From: Propionibacterium sp.
GTDB taxonomy: Bacteria > Actinomycetota > Actinomycetes > Propionibacteriales > Propionibacteriaceae
Direction: 5' to 3'
Assembly: GCA_022837595.1 (NCBI GenBank)
Contig: JALHFX010000026.1
Span: forward strand, 1 to 55,996
DNA: 55,996 bases
In this document: in pieces, positions 18,325 to 27,215 of the stretch
How positions within the stretch are numbered: the stretch's first letter is position 1
Layout: each line of letters begins with the position of its first letter
Translations under genes and position numbers: made by a program
The notes under the pieces: generated by a model
What the model was told of the DNA's origin: nothing
The model's input: the letters and a program-made list of their open reading frames with translations, nothing else
Database searches by the model: none

Positions 18325-19230
18325 ATGTGCCGTTGGATGTCGTATCTGGGAACCCCGATTGTTCTTGAAGATGTACTGGCCAAACCCGACCATTCGTTGA
18401 TCGACCAGAGTCTGCTTGCCCGGGACCTATTCCTCCCTGGTCCTGGACTGGCACAGCAGTTTCGTCAGCATGCATTTCCGACCAACGGTGACGGATTCGG
18501 CATCGGCTGGTCCGGCCGCAACGGCATTCTCGGACAGTTCCGGCAGACCACCCCGGCCTGGGATAGTCAGAATCTCCGCCATCTTGCCGCTCAGATTGAA
18601 TCGGGTTGCTTCTTGGCTCATGTGCGCGCGGCGCCGGGAGGTCTTATCTCGGAGCAGAATACGCACCCGTTCCTTCAGAACGGATGGATGTTCTGCCAGA
18701 ACGGTGAGATCGGCGGGTATCCCCAGCTGCGTCGTGACTTGGTGATGGCGGTGGACCCCGAACTGTTTCCCTACATGCAGGGCAACGTCGACACGGAGAC
18801 CGCGTTCTTTCTAGCTCTGACCTTCGGCCTCGCGGATGACCCTGTTCAGGCTCTGGGCCGCATGGTGAAGTTCATCGAGCAGACTCGTCTCGCGCATGGC
18901 ATCGACGCACCCTTCCGCGGCACATTCTGTGCGAGCGACGGCAATCGTCTGATCGTCGCCCGATGGGTAAGTGCAGACTCAAAGACGATGCCTGCGCCAA
19001 GTCTTTTCTACTCGTCGGGGCCCGTCACGCTGCACACAGGTCGGGGATTCAGCGGTGTCACGGACGGGGTCGAGAAGCTTCCCGAGGATGCGCAGCTCAT
19101 CGTTTCGGAACCGCTGGAGCTGCATTGGAGTAAGCGCACGTGGCACGAGATCCCGAATGCAACGATCGGCGTGTTCGAGCGTGGCGCAGCACCCGTCTTC
19201 ACGCCGCTGAACCCTGCCACGGTCGACTGA
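18325..19230 (+). CDS. class II glutamine amidotransferase domain protein
   Basis: 301 residues starting MCRWMSYLG: Cys2 would be the N-terminal nucleophile after Met removal, which fixes the start at the ATG at 18325 rather than an upstream GTG in the same frame. An AGAGG lies about nine bases before it. Further Ntn-hydrolase features include NGDGFGIGW, FLAHVRAAPGG, NTHPFLQNGWMFCQNGEIGG and NVDTETAFFLALT. It is a stand-alone glutaminase domain like YafJ/EgtC-type proteins; the acceptor substrate is unknown. It follows the MarC-like gene by 50 bp and may share its transcript. A strong hairpin follows. Confidence 0.85.
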   Translation: MCRWMSYLGTPIVLEDVLAKPDHSLIDQSLLARDLFLPGPGLAQQFRQHAFPTNGDGFGIGWSGRNGILGQFRQTTPAWDSQNLRHLAAQIESGCFLAHVRAAPGGLISEQNTHPFLQNGWMFCQNGEIGGYPQLRRDLVMAVDPELFPYMQGNVDTETAFFLALTFGLADDPVQALGRMVKFIEQTRLAHGIDAPFRGTFCASDGNRLIVARWVSADSKTMPAPSLFYSSGPVTLHTGRGFSGVTDGVEKLPEDAQLIVSEPLELHWSKRTWHEIPNATIGVFERGAAPVFTPLNPATVD

Positions 19231-19286
19231 CCCGTCCGGATGCGCCATCCGACGACGGGACCGCTGTGCATGTCTCAGTTGGTTCA

Positions 19287-19324
19287 TTCAAGAGCGTGAC
19301 CTGAATTTATGTCACGCTCTTGAA
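19287..19324. terminator. bidirectional hairpin terminator
   Basis: Perfect 14-bp inverted repeat (TTCAAGAGCGTGAC / GTCACGCTCTTGAA) with a 10-nt AT-rich loop, placed between the convergent amidotransferase and MFS genes. Confidence 0.85.
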
Positions 19325-19352
19325 TGGTCTTGACCGTCAAGCTCGAATGCAC

Positions 19353-20555
19353 CTACGCCTGCGATGACTTTGGGAGGTTCCGCAATAGGGGGATTCCGAG
19401 GAGGACTGCGCAGCACACGACCGCTGCGGCGAGTCCGGTAAGTGATGGGTAGCCGAGCTTGGCTGCGATGAACGACGGTGCGATCGCGCCGATCACCGCG
19501 CCAGCGGCGATGATTCCATTCAGCAGGCCCATGGCTGAGCCCTCGCTGCCAGAGGACAACCTCACTATCAACATCGTCGCAGTCGAGACGATGAATGCAT
19601 AAGAAGTGGCGGCAATGATGAGAGCCACGGAACCGATCACCGCTGCCCCGGCCAAATGCTGCAGGTGGGTGATGAACATCGCGGCAAACGAAAGCAGCAT
19701 AACGACGAGTCCTGAAAGGAAGATTGGATCGGGACCGAATCGTGCAGCGAGTTTACCGACCAGCGGATACGAGAGCGTGCCAATCGCAGCCCCGGCGAGG
19801 AAGAGCAGCGAGGATTGCGTCGCGGAAACCGAGAACGCGTCTCGCATGACGAGCGGAACGACGTTGAAGAATGTCTGCACGCCGGTCATCGTGACGAGGA
19901 AGGTGACGAGGAAGAGCATGTAGAGCGAGCGCTTCTGGTGAGCATGTTGTGAGACCGCGCTCTTGTTGTGTGATGCAGGGACAGGTTTCAACTGAGGCAG
20001 GTGCACTCTGGCGAGTGCGGTGCCCACAGCTAGGAACGCGGCGGTGAGAAGCCAGCCGGTCTTCAGCTGCGTCACGAAGAGTGCAGCGATGACGAGTCCG
20101 ACCACTTGGCCGAAGCCGTAAGCGAGTCGGAACCAACTGATGCGGATATCCCACTCAGACTCCGGCCTCGCCTCAACGATGAAGAGGCCTGCTAGGGAGC
20201 CCGAGAGTGATCCGCAGCCTCCGAAGATAACGGCGAGCGCAGCCCATGCCCATGTGCCGTCGACGAGGGCGAATGCGGCCACCGACACCGCCATGATCGG
20301 GAACGTGGCGATGAACACCTTGCGCTGCAGACCCCTGCGGTCGGCGAGCGCGCTGAGCATCGGGGCTGCGAGGCCTCCGATGTAAAATGCGGCGACTACG
20401 ATGCCGACATCAGTGGCGTTCCCGCGGGCACCCTCGACGGATACGGGGATGAGGATGGGTGCGACTCCCAGCACCATGAGTCCGACGATCGCGTAGGCGG
20501 CGAACCAAGGTTCGATCCATTGAGTAGCTCGGGGGGTGGTCATACTATTGTTCAC
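19353..20555 (-). CDS. major facilitator superfamily transporter
   Basis: 400 residues with about twelve hydrophobic segments. The loop between helices 2 and 3 has the MFS motif-A form LSALADRRGLQRKVFI, and the second half repeats it weakly as VGKLAARFGPDPI. The start is GTG with ACAGGAG six bases upstream, an excellent ribosome site. The substrate cannot be inferred; the cluster offers no catabolic partner. The next upstream gene on this strand is putP, in the same orientation but 246 bp away. Confidence 0.85.
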   Translation of the reverse strand: MNNSMTTPRATQWIEPWFAAYAIVGLMVLGVAPILIPVSVEGARGNATDVGIVVAAFYIGGLAAPMLSALADRRGLQRKVFIATFPIMAVSVAAFALVDGTWAWAALAVIFGGCGSLSGSLAGLFIVEARPESEWDIRISWFRLAYGFGQVVGLVIAALFVTQLKTGWLLTAAFLAVGTALARVHLPQLKPVPASHNKSAVSQHAHQKRSLYMLFLVTFLVTMTGVQTFFNVVPLVMRDAFSVSATQSSLLFLAGAAIGTLSYPLVGKLAARFGPDPIFLSGLVVMLLSFAAMFITHLQHLAGAAVIGSVALIIAATSYAFIVSTATMLIVRLSSGSEGSAMGLLNGIIAAGAVIGAIAPSFIAAKLGYPSLTGLAAAVVCCAVLLGIPLLRNLPKSSQA

Positions 20556-20754
20556 GCGCTGCTCCTGTGTATCTGCACTGTTACGCGTTCACCGGCGCCA
20601 CTCGTATCCTAAGGACTTCGGCTGGCTTGTGGCCAGCTATCTGGCCATGCGGGGACTGGAAATCTCCCGAATCTGTGTCTTTCGAGCGGAATTGAAAGGC
20701 TCTATGTCGCCCCGCTCATGTTCCCCACGAGCGCTGTCACGAAGCGCAATGATT

Positions 20755-20794
20755 GAACGCCGCTGCAGCGAGAGCGACCACGGCAGCGGCGTCC
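20755..20794 (-). terminator. probable hairpin after putP
   Basis: A 12-bp stem (11 of 12 pairs; GGACGCCGCTGC against GCAGCGGCGTTC on the minus strand) lies just past the putP stop. No T-run follows, so it may be a weak or Rho-assisted terminator. Confidence 0.5.
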
Positions 20795-20801
20795 GTCTCC
20801 C

Positions 20802-22199
20802 TCAGAAGCTCTTCGCACTCGCCAACCGGGCAGCCTCATCAAACTCAGCCTCGATATCGGGCTGCTTCGTCATCAACGAGACCGCGACCGAGACGATGAT
20901 GTTCACGATGAATCCGGGCACCAACTCGTACAGGGCATCAAACGGAGTGGCCGACCACGCGAATACGGTCACGGCTGCGGCAATCATGCCGGCCATCGCG
21001 CCGGGAGCGGTGAGCCGCTTCCAGAACAACGAAAGGATCACGATCGGGCCGAAGCTCGCGCCGAAGCCGGCCCACGCGAATCCCAACCAGACCTGCGCGC
21101 GCGGGCTCAGATCGCGCTTCAGCACCATCTTGGTCAAGTCTTCGACCAGCGCGGAGGATGACACGATCAACTGGGACGACACAGTCGACATGATTGCGGC
21201 CAAGACCGCAGCGAGGACGAAACCGGCGATGAGCGGGTGGAAGAGGATCTGGGACATCGTCAGGAAGACCGCTTCAGGGTTGTCCAACGCGATTTCCGGA
21301 TGCTGCGTCACGTAGGCGAGTCCGGTCAAGCCGGTGAAGACGGCGCCGATCAGTGAGATAACCATCCAGCTGATACCAATGCGACGTCCCGCTGTGGCGT
21401 CCGCTGCCGAACGCAGCGCCATGAATCGCGTAATGATGTGTGGCTGCCCGAAGTAGCCGAGTCCCCACGCCAGTCCCGAAATGATCACCACAGCCGACGT
21501 GCCCGCGAACAGCGAGAAAGCATAGGGGTTCACTTGCCGGACGGTTTCGACCATCACGCCTGGTCCACCGACTTCTACGAGCCCGATGATGGGAACCAAG
21601 ACTAGTGCGAGCATCATCAGCAGCCCCTGCATCATGTCGGTGTAGGAAGCACCAAGAAAACCGCCGAAGAAGGTGTAGAGAACCGTGACCGATGCCACCA
21701 GCAGCATCCCCGCGTGATAGCTCGACCCGAACGAGCTTTCGAAGAAGACCCCGGCCGCAACCATGCCGCTCGAAACGTAGAAGGTGAAGAAAACCAGGAT
21801 CAGTAAGCCCGCGATGATGCGCAGCAGTCGGGAGCGGTCCTTGAGACGGTTCTCCAGGAACGATGGAATCGTGATCGAGTTCTGCGAAACCTCGGTGTAG
21901 GTGCGCAGTCTGGGTGCCACGAATTTCCAGTTGAGCCACGCACCGGTCGCCAATCCGATTGCGATCCAGGCATCTGCAAGCCCGGTCACATACAAGGCTC
22001 CTGGCAGTCCCATCATCAACCAGCCCGACATATCGGCGGCGCCGGCGCTCAGGGCGGCAACCGTGGGCGAGAGGTTTCGCCCACCGAGCATGTAGTCACT
22101 CAGGTCGTGGGTTTTGCGATTGGCCCAGAAGCCAATGGCGATCATTGCCGCGAAATAGACGATAATCGCGGCGAGTTTAAAGACGTTACTTGGGTCCAC
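20802..22199 (-). CDS. putP: sodium/proline symporter
   Basis: Sodium:solute symporter family, 465 residues, about twelve to thirteen hydrophobic helices. FWANRKTHDLSDYMLGGRNLSP, ALSAGAADMSGWLMMGLPGALYVTGLADAWIAIG and FTFYVSSGMVAAG are nearly textbook PutP. GLAWGLGYFGQPHIITRFMAL and the SSALVEDL segment are also conserved. The start is GTG with AAGGAG seven bases upstream. It imports proline with Na+, supplying osmoprotectant or carbon/nitrogen. No putA is nearby. Confidence 0.92.
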   Translation of the reverse strand: MDPSNVFKLAAIIVYFAAMIAIGFWANRKTHDLSDYMLGGRNLSPTVAALSAGAADMSGWLMMGLPGALYVTGLADAWIAIGLATGAWLNWKFVAPRLRTYTEVSQNSITIPSFLENRLKDRSRLLRIIAGLLILVFFTFYVSSGMVAAGVFFESSFGSSYHAGMLLVASVTVLYTFFGGFLGASYTDMMQGLLMMLALVLVPIIGLVEVGGPGVMVETVRQVNPYAFSLFAGTSAVVIISGLAWGLGYFGQPHIITRFMALRSAADATAGRRIGISWMVISLIGAVFTGLTGLAYVTQHPEIALDNPEAVFLTMSQILFHPLIAGFVLAAVLAAIMSTVSSQLIVSSSALVEDLTKMVLKRDLSPRAQVWLGFAWAGFGASFGPIVILSLFWKRLTAPGAMAGMIAAAVTVFAWSATPFDALYELVPGFIVNIIVSVAVSLMTKQPDIEAEFDEAARLASAKSF

Positions 22200-22415
22200 G
22201 GCAGTCTCCTTGTCTTTGGGCTACCGCAGTGGCGTCACCGGAGATTTGGCCTCACCGGTTAACCTTCGGTATCTGTGCCCAGCTGTGGACGCGGCGCGCG
22301 CCCGTTACAAACAGGTTCAGCCTAAATGCAACTCTCGCGACCGCAAGTAAAGACACTCGTACTTAGACTAAAGCTGTCGTTGAAGTCAACACAGCGGTAG
22401 ACTCTCCTGCCGCCT

Positions 22416-23036
22416 TCAGTCTTTGGGCTGAGGCCCGGGCTGCGCCGGTCGCCACATACCCAGCATGGTCCTTCCCTGAGTCAACGGCACCTCACCTAGC
22501 GAGACGAAACCATACCGCGCATAAAGTCGCGCGCTTCCCGGAGTGGTCGCTTCAAGGTAGGCGGCATCGTTCGGCCCGAAACATGCCAGCCGGTAGTCGA
22601 GTAACGCGCCACCGATTCCTCGTCCCTGGAAGTCGGGCGAGACACCCAGCAGATAGAGATACCAGTGCGGAAAGGGGGGATGGTGTTTGGCGGACTGCCA
22701 CCCACTGATCATTGCCCGTGGTGCACGGCAGCCCAAGCGTCGCAGGTAACCGGGCAGCGTCCGCAGCTCATGCAGGATACCTGACGGGTGATCGGGACGC
22801 GTCCACAGTGCCACTCCCGCGAGCTGGCCATTGATCTCGGCGATGTCAACTGCGCCGAAGGGCAGGTACTGCGTTCGGATTTCATGACTGAAGAAATCGG
22901 ACGCACGGTCGGCCGCATCGTCCACATTGCCGAAAAGCACCCGGGTATACGAATCGCCGGCGAACGCCTGCCCCAGCAAAGTTCCGACGGCGTCGATATC
23001 TTCGTCCTGCGCAGGGCGCACTACAACCTCGCTCAC
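22416..23036 (-). CDS. GNAT-family N-acetyltransferase
   Basis: About 206 residues. The acetyl-CoA loop LGVSPDFQGRGIGGALLDY is motif A of the GNAT fold, and TPGSARLYARYGFVSLGE is motif B. The N-terminal SEVVVRPAQDEDIDAVGTLLGQAF is where homologues begin, so I take the GTG at 23036. An open frame continues to an ATG at 23270 but runs through low-complexity repeat DNA and has no family sequence. The substrate is unknown. The ribosome site is weak. Confidence 0.8.
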   Translation of the reverse strand: MSEVVVRPAQDEDIDAVGTLLGQAFAGDSYTRVLFGNVDDAADRASDFFSHEIRTQYLPFGAVDIAEINGQLAGVALWTRPDHPSGILHELRTLPGYLRRLGCRAPRAMISGWQSAKHHPPFPHWYLYLLGVSPDFQGRGIGGALLDYRLACFGPNDAAYLEATTPGSARLYARYGFVSLGEVPLTQGRTMLGMWRPAQPGPQPKD

Positions 23037-23125
23037 CTGATTGAGGTTATCTGAGCGTCCTAGCAGCCTTACTGTGATCGCAGGCCCAGCTGCCTCGAAT
23101 CGCGGGGTCTCGGCCTCTGATCCGC

Positions 23126-23250
23126 GGATCGTGTAGGAGTGGAGCCCCAGACGGGCCGTAGAGCTACACGATCCGGGGATGAGAGGGCCACACGACCAGG
23201 GGAGCGGCGCGACACGATCCGAGCGTGAGCGCGCCACATGATCCGGGGAG
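23126..23250. repeat. ACACGATCC short-repeat array with an inverted leading copy
   Basis: GGATCGTGTAG (23126-23136) is the exact reverse complement of CTACACGATCC (23164-23174). Three more direct copies follow at 22-24 bp spacing (CACACGACC at 23189, ACACGATCC at 23212, ACATGATCC at 23236), usually followed by GGGGA. It lies in the 246 bp between the GNAT start and the fumC terminator and encodes nothing recognisable. Confidence 0.7.
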
Positions 23251-23282
23251 ACGGGCGGTGGCACAAGCATCCGAGACGCGAC

Positions 23283-23313
23283 ATGGGCCGCTCACCCTTG
23301 GTGAACGGCCCAT
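23283..23313 (-). terminator. hairpin terminator after fumarase
   Basis: A 14-bp stem (ATGGGCCGTTCACC against GGTGAGCGGCCCAT on the minus strand, one G-U pair) with a 3-nt loop, about 35 bp past the fumC stop. Confidence 0.8.
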
Positions 23314-23347
23314 ATCGGCTAGAGAGTTGGTGTTATTCGGTGCCCTA

Positions 23348-24748
23348 CTACTTGGCGGCGCTCGGGTGAGTCATATCCACCGGAACAACCCAGGCGTCAA
23401 ACTCTTCAGGGGTCAGGTCGCCCGACTCGAGAGCCGACTCGCGCAAGGTGATGCCCTTCTTGTGCGCATTCTTCGCGATCTTGGCTGCCTTGTCGTAGCC
23501 GATGTGACGATTCAGCGCGGTCACCAGCATCAGGTTCGAGCCGAGGTTCGCGTCGATGCGCGACATATTGGGCTCAATGCCGATGGCGCAGTGATCGTTG
23601 AACGAGACGCAAGCGTCCCCGATCAGCTGAATCGACTCCAGGCAGCACCAGGCCATGACCGGCTTGAACACGTTCAGCTGGAAGTTGCCCTGGCTACCGG
23701 CGAACCCCACAGTGGCGTCGTTACCGAAAACCTTGGTGGCCACCATGGTCATCGCCTCAGACTGGGTCGGGTTGACCTTGCCCGGCATGATCGAGCTGCC
23801 CGGCTCGTTCTCGGGGATGATCAGCTCGCCCAGACCGTTGCGAGGGCCGGAGGCGTACCAACGAACGTCATTTGCGATCTTCATCAGCGCGTCGGCGAGC
23901 ACGCGCAGCGAGCCGGACACCTGAACCAGTGCATCATGAGCCGACAGCGCGGCGAAGAGATTCTCTGCCTGCACGAACTCGATGCCGGTCTGTGCGGTGA
24001 TCTTCTTCGCGGTCAGTTGCCCGAAGTCTGGATGGGAGTTCAGGCCGGTGCCGACGGCGGTGCCACCGATGGCGAGCTCACGGGCGCGCGAGTCTGCGTA
24101 GTGGATACCATCGAGCGCGAAATCGAGCTGTGCGACCCAGCCGCCGATAACCTGACCGAGCGTGATGGGTGTGGCGTCCTGCAGGTGAGTGCGGCCGACC
24201 ATCACGATGTCCTTGAAGTCCTCGGCCTTGGCAGCCAGGGTGTCGCGGAGCTTCGCAACGTCGGGGTAGAGCTTCTCGTTGATCTCGGTGACCACAGCGA
24301 TATGCATGGCGGTCGGGAAGGTGTCGTTCGAGCTCTGACCGCGGTTCACATGGTCGTTCGGGTGAACGGGCTTCTTGGTGCCCATCTCGCCGCCGGCGAT
24401 CTCGATCGCACGGTTGCTGATGACCTCGTTCGAGTTCATGTTCGACTGGGTACCTGAGCCGGTCTGGAAAACCACCAGCGGGAAATCCTCGTCGAGTTTG
24501 CCCTCAATGACCTCGACGGCGGCCTGAACGATCAGGTCGGCAACATCGGGGGGTAACTCGCCCAGATCTCCGTTGGCCTGAGCAGTCGCCTTCTTGAGAA
24601 CACCAAGAGCCTTGATCATTGGGCGGCCCCAGACGAAGGTCGGGCGTCCGATGTCGAAGTTCTGCAGGCTGCGCTGGGTCTGTGCGCCCCAGTACCGCTC
24701 AGACGGCACCTCAATGGTGCCCATGGAATCGGATTCGATGCGTGACAT
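23348..24748 (-). CDS. fumC: fumarate hydratase, class II
   Basis: Iron-independent fumarase, 466 residues. ERYWGAQTQRSLQNF opens the protein, QTGSGTQSNMNSNEVISNRA and HPNDHVNRGQSSND are active-site segments, TVEL-equivalent TAHL-type helices follow, and the superfamily signature GSSIMPGKVNPTQ holds the catalytic loop. Interconverts fumarate and malate in the TCA cycle, or in the reductive branch toward succinate and propionate in propionibacteria, which fits mutAB in the same window. The ATG at 24748 has no obvious ribosome site and may be leaderless. Confidence 0.97.
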   Translation of the reverse strand: MSRIESDSMGTIEVPSERYWGAQTQRSLQNFDIGRPTFVWGRPMIKALGVLKKATAQANGDLGELPPDVADLIVQAAVEVIEGKLDEDFPLVVFQTGSGTQSNMNSNEVISNRAIEIAGGEMGTKKPVHPNDHVNRGQSSNDTFPTAMHIAVVTEINEKLYPDVAKLRDTLAAKAEDFKDIVMVGRTHLQDATPITLGQVIGGWVAQLDFALDGIHYADSRARELAIGGTAVGTGLNSHPDFGQLTAKKITAQTGIEFVQAENLFAALSAHDALVQVSGSLRVLADALMKIANDVRWYASGPRNGLGELIIPENEPGSSIMPGKVNPTQSEAMTMVATKVFGNDATVGFAGSQGNFQLNVFKPVMAWCCLESIQLIGDACVSFNDHCAIGIEPNMSRIDANLGSNLMLVTALNRHIGYDKAAKIAKNAHKKGITLRESALESGDLTPEEFDAWVVPVDMTHPSAAK

Positions 24749-24856
24749 GGGCTAAGCCTAACGAGAAAGCTCCGCGCACGATCAGTCGGGTGGCCATCAG
24801 CTGCGATATTCTCGGATGAACTTTCAATTGCCTATACCGGCAGCCTCAAAGTTGCC

Positions 24857-26728
24857 GTGAGGAGCCCCGTCACCTTGATACGGATCGCAGCAGGTGCCAC
24901 TCGAGTCGATCGCCCGCGCGGACGCGTCCCGGGTTTCATCTGGTGGATCACGGGAGGGGTGCTGGTGCTGCTCGCGGCCACGTATATCGGTGCGCACTTC
25001 ATGGCCAGCGACTCAGTGCCTCGCAATGCGACGGTCAGTGGTGTGGCCATCGGTGGAATGGATGTGACCGCGGCGACAGCCAAGCTATCCAGCGAGCTGA
25101 GTTCCGGCGACACCGAGGCCTTCGCCCTGACCGGTCAGCCCGGCCAAACTGTGTCGGTCTTACCGGCTGACGCTGGTTTGAGTGTCGACTACGAGGCGAC
25201 GGTGCATCGTGCCGGAGCCGGCCCGAGCTGGGATCCGCGGGTGCTGATCCGCGTGCTGAGTGGGGGCGGGCCGACGGCCCCGGTACTGGCAGTCGACAAA
25301 CCCGCGCTGGCCGCAGCTATCGAGAAACTCAGCCCCGAGTTCGCGCGTGAACCATCGGACGCCATGCTGGGCCTCGATGGTGCCGAAATCATCTATGAAC
25401 CCATGCAGTTGGGCACCAGCCTCGAACTTGCCAAGACGGTAGCCGCGGTCAAGGCGGGCTACCAGCAGGCGGTTCAACGTCCGGTTGGCGCCCGCAACGA
25501 GTCAGCCAGCATCCCAGCAGAGCTGCTCATCACTGAACCGCAGATCACCGATGCCGAAGTTCAGCCGGTGCGTGAGCGGCTGGACGTCGTCCTGCAGCCG
25601 GTTACGGTGCGAGCCCCGCAGGCCGAAGCTGAACTCACGATTGACCAGATCGCCGAAGGGATCAGCTTCAACACCGACGGTGGAACAATGCGGATGGACA
25701 TCGACTATCCGCGGATCTATGACCACGCAGCAGAGCTACGAGATGAGCTGGCCGTCGTCAGGGGCCAGGATGCCCGGATCGAGATCCAAGACGACCACCC
25801 GGTGATTATTCCGTCCCAGGAGGGTCTTGGAATCGGCGAAACCGAATTCGGTGAGGCGCTTGCCACGGTAATTGAGCGGCCTGCGCCGCGAAAGATCGAT
25901 CTCGATATCGTTGACGTTCGCGCCCGATTCACCACCGCAGACGCCGAGGCATTGGGTATCAAAGAAGTCGTGGGTGAATTCACGACCTACTTCCCTAACA
26001 GCAGCTACCACAACACGAATCTTGGGCTCGCAGCTGCTGGCATTAACAACGAGTTAGTGAAGCCAGGCGAGACCTTCAGCCTGTCTGAGGCGACCGGACC
26101 TCGCAATGCTGCCACCGGCTACGTACCCGGTGGTGCGGTGGTCGGCGACCACATTGAGAATGTTGTCGGCGGAGGGGTCTCGCAGTCGGCGACTACCACT
26201 TTCAATGCGGCATTCTTCGCAGGTATGACCGATATCGAGCATCATCCACACACCCAATATTTCAGTCAGTATCCGCCCGGACGTGAAGCCACTGTTTACG
26301 AGGGCGTCCTCGACCTGAAGTTCCGGAATGACACCCCGTACGGGGTATTGATGCAGGCTTTCATCGAACCCTCCTCGCCAGCCGGAAGAGGAGCGTTGAC
26401 CGTGCGCGTCTGGTCGACGCAGTACTTCGATTCGGTGACTGCCAGCGAGCCGCAGCTGTTCAATTACACCTATGGGCGCGATCAGATCAGCACCCGTTCG
26501 GACTGCGTTGCGCAGAGCCCCGCCCAGGGATTCGACGTCAACTATCAACGGATCATGGTGCTGGATGGCAAAACCACCACCGAAGACTTCTTCTGGCGTT
26601 ATTCGCCGGTCGACCGCATCGTCTGCAGGCAGCCGGATCCGCCGCCGCAGCCTGCACCGCAGGAGCCGGCAGCGTCACCGGAAGAGACTCCTGCAGAGAG
26701 CGAAGGAACCGACTCGGACGAGGCGTGA
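24857..26728 (+). CDS. VanW-family cell-envelope protein with a PG-binding_4-like region
   Basis: 623 residues. One transmembrane helix (about 28-48, FIWWITGGVLVLLAATYIGAHF) anchors an extracellular part. Next comes a region of peptidoglycan-binding_4 type (about 60-330) with two similar segments. The VanW domain (about 375-510) contains FTTYFPNSSYHNTN, LVKPGETFSLSEATGPR, GYVPGGAVVGD and NVVGGGVSQSATTTFNA. The C-terminus is Pro/Glu-rich. VanW proteins sit in vancomycin gene clusters of enterococci but their role is unknown; the domain order suggests peptidoglycan attachment. The start is GTG, divergent from fumC with a 108-bp promoter region between. Confidence 0.85.
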   Translation: MRSPVTLIRIAAGATRVDRPRGRVPGFIWWITGGVLVLLAATYIGAHFMASDSVPRNATVSGVAIGGMDVTAATAKLSSELSSGDTEAFALTGQPGQTVSVLPADAGLSVDYEATVHRAGAGPSWDPRVLIRVLSGGGPTAPVLAVDKPALAAAIEKLSPEFAREPSDAMLGLDGAEIIYEPMQLGTSLELAKTVAAVKAGYQQAVQRPVGARNESASIPAELLITEPQITDAEVQPVRERLDVVLQPVTVRAPQAEAELTIDQIAEGISFNTDGGTMRMDIDYPRIYDHAAELRDELAVVRGQDARIEIQDDHPVIIPSQEGLGIGETEFGEALATVIERPAPRKIDLDIVDVRARFTTADAEALGIKEVVGEFTTYFPNSSYHNTNLGLAAAGINNELVKPGETFSLSEATGPRNAATGYVPGGAVVGDHIENVVGGGVSQSATTTFNAAFFAGMTDIEHHPHTQYFSQYPPGREATVYEGVLDLKFRNDTPYGVLMQAFIEPSSPAGRGALTVRVWSTQYFDSVTASEPQLFNYTYGRDQISTRSDCVAQSPAQGFDVNYQRIMVLDGKTTTEDFFWRYSPVDRIVCRQPDPPPQPAPQEPAASPEETPAESEGTDSDEA

Positions 26729-26895
26729 AGAAAGCCCCTAAGCGGGCCCGCCAGGGGACGCGCAACAGTGAGAAATCGGCGGATACAGGCTAAGGCCACG
26801 CTCACCCGGGAGCCCTCGGGAGAGCTGATCCCCGGGTATACAATCTCGGGGTATCCGAAGTGGTCCCCATGGGCTTACCTGACAGGAGATTGTGA

Positions 26896-27213
26896 ATGAC
26901 ATACGTCATTGCTCTGCCGTGCGTCGACATCAAAGATCGCGCCTGCGTTGACGAGTGTCCTGTGCAATGCATCTACGAAGGCCCGCGCTCTTTGTACATT
27001 CATCCCGATGAGTGCGTCGACTGCGGCGCCTGTGAGCCGGTCTGCCCAACCGAGGCCATCTACTACGAGGACGACCTGCCCGACGACCAGCAGGAATGGC
27101 TCGACATCAACACCCGCTTCTTCGACGACATCGGCTCACCTGGCGGTGCTGCCCGGGTGGGCGTCTACGACCACGATGAGCCGCGGGTCGCCGCGCTGCC
27201 TCCGCAGGCTTAA
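26896..27213 (+). CDS. fdxA: 7Fe ferredoxin (3Fe-4S and 4Fe-4S)
   Basis: Small electron carrier, 105 residues. Cys9, 17, 21 and 50 match the 3Fe-4S cluster set and Cys25, 40, 43 and 46 the 4Fe-4S set of actinobacterial FdxA/FdxC. The N-terminus MTYVIALPCVDIKDRAC is typical. AGGAG lies six bases before the ATG. Ferredoxin followed immediately by dapC is the same arrangement as in mycobacteria (fdxC-dapC), from memory. The dapC frame opens within 2-11 bp of this stop, so they form one operon. TATACAAT at 26836-26843 is a possible -10 element. Confidence 0.95.
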   Translation: MTYVIALPCVDIKDRACVDECPVQCIYEGPRSLYIHPDECVDCGACEPVCPTEAIYYEDDLPDDQQEWLDINTRFFDDIGSPGGAARVGVYDHDEPRVAALPPQA

Positions 27214-27215
27214 GG

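Noticed and set aside
20536..21315. 259-codon plus-strand frame across the putP end
   Set aside because: Antisense of putP; putP has all family motifs and a good ribosome site.
23037..23270. N-terminal extension of the GNAT protein to an ATG at 23270
   Set aside because: It would translate the ACACGATCC repeat array; family sequence begins at the GTG at 23036.
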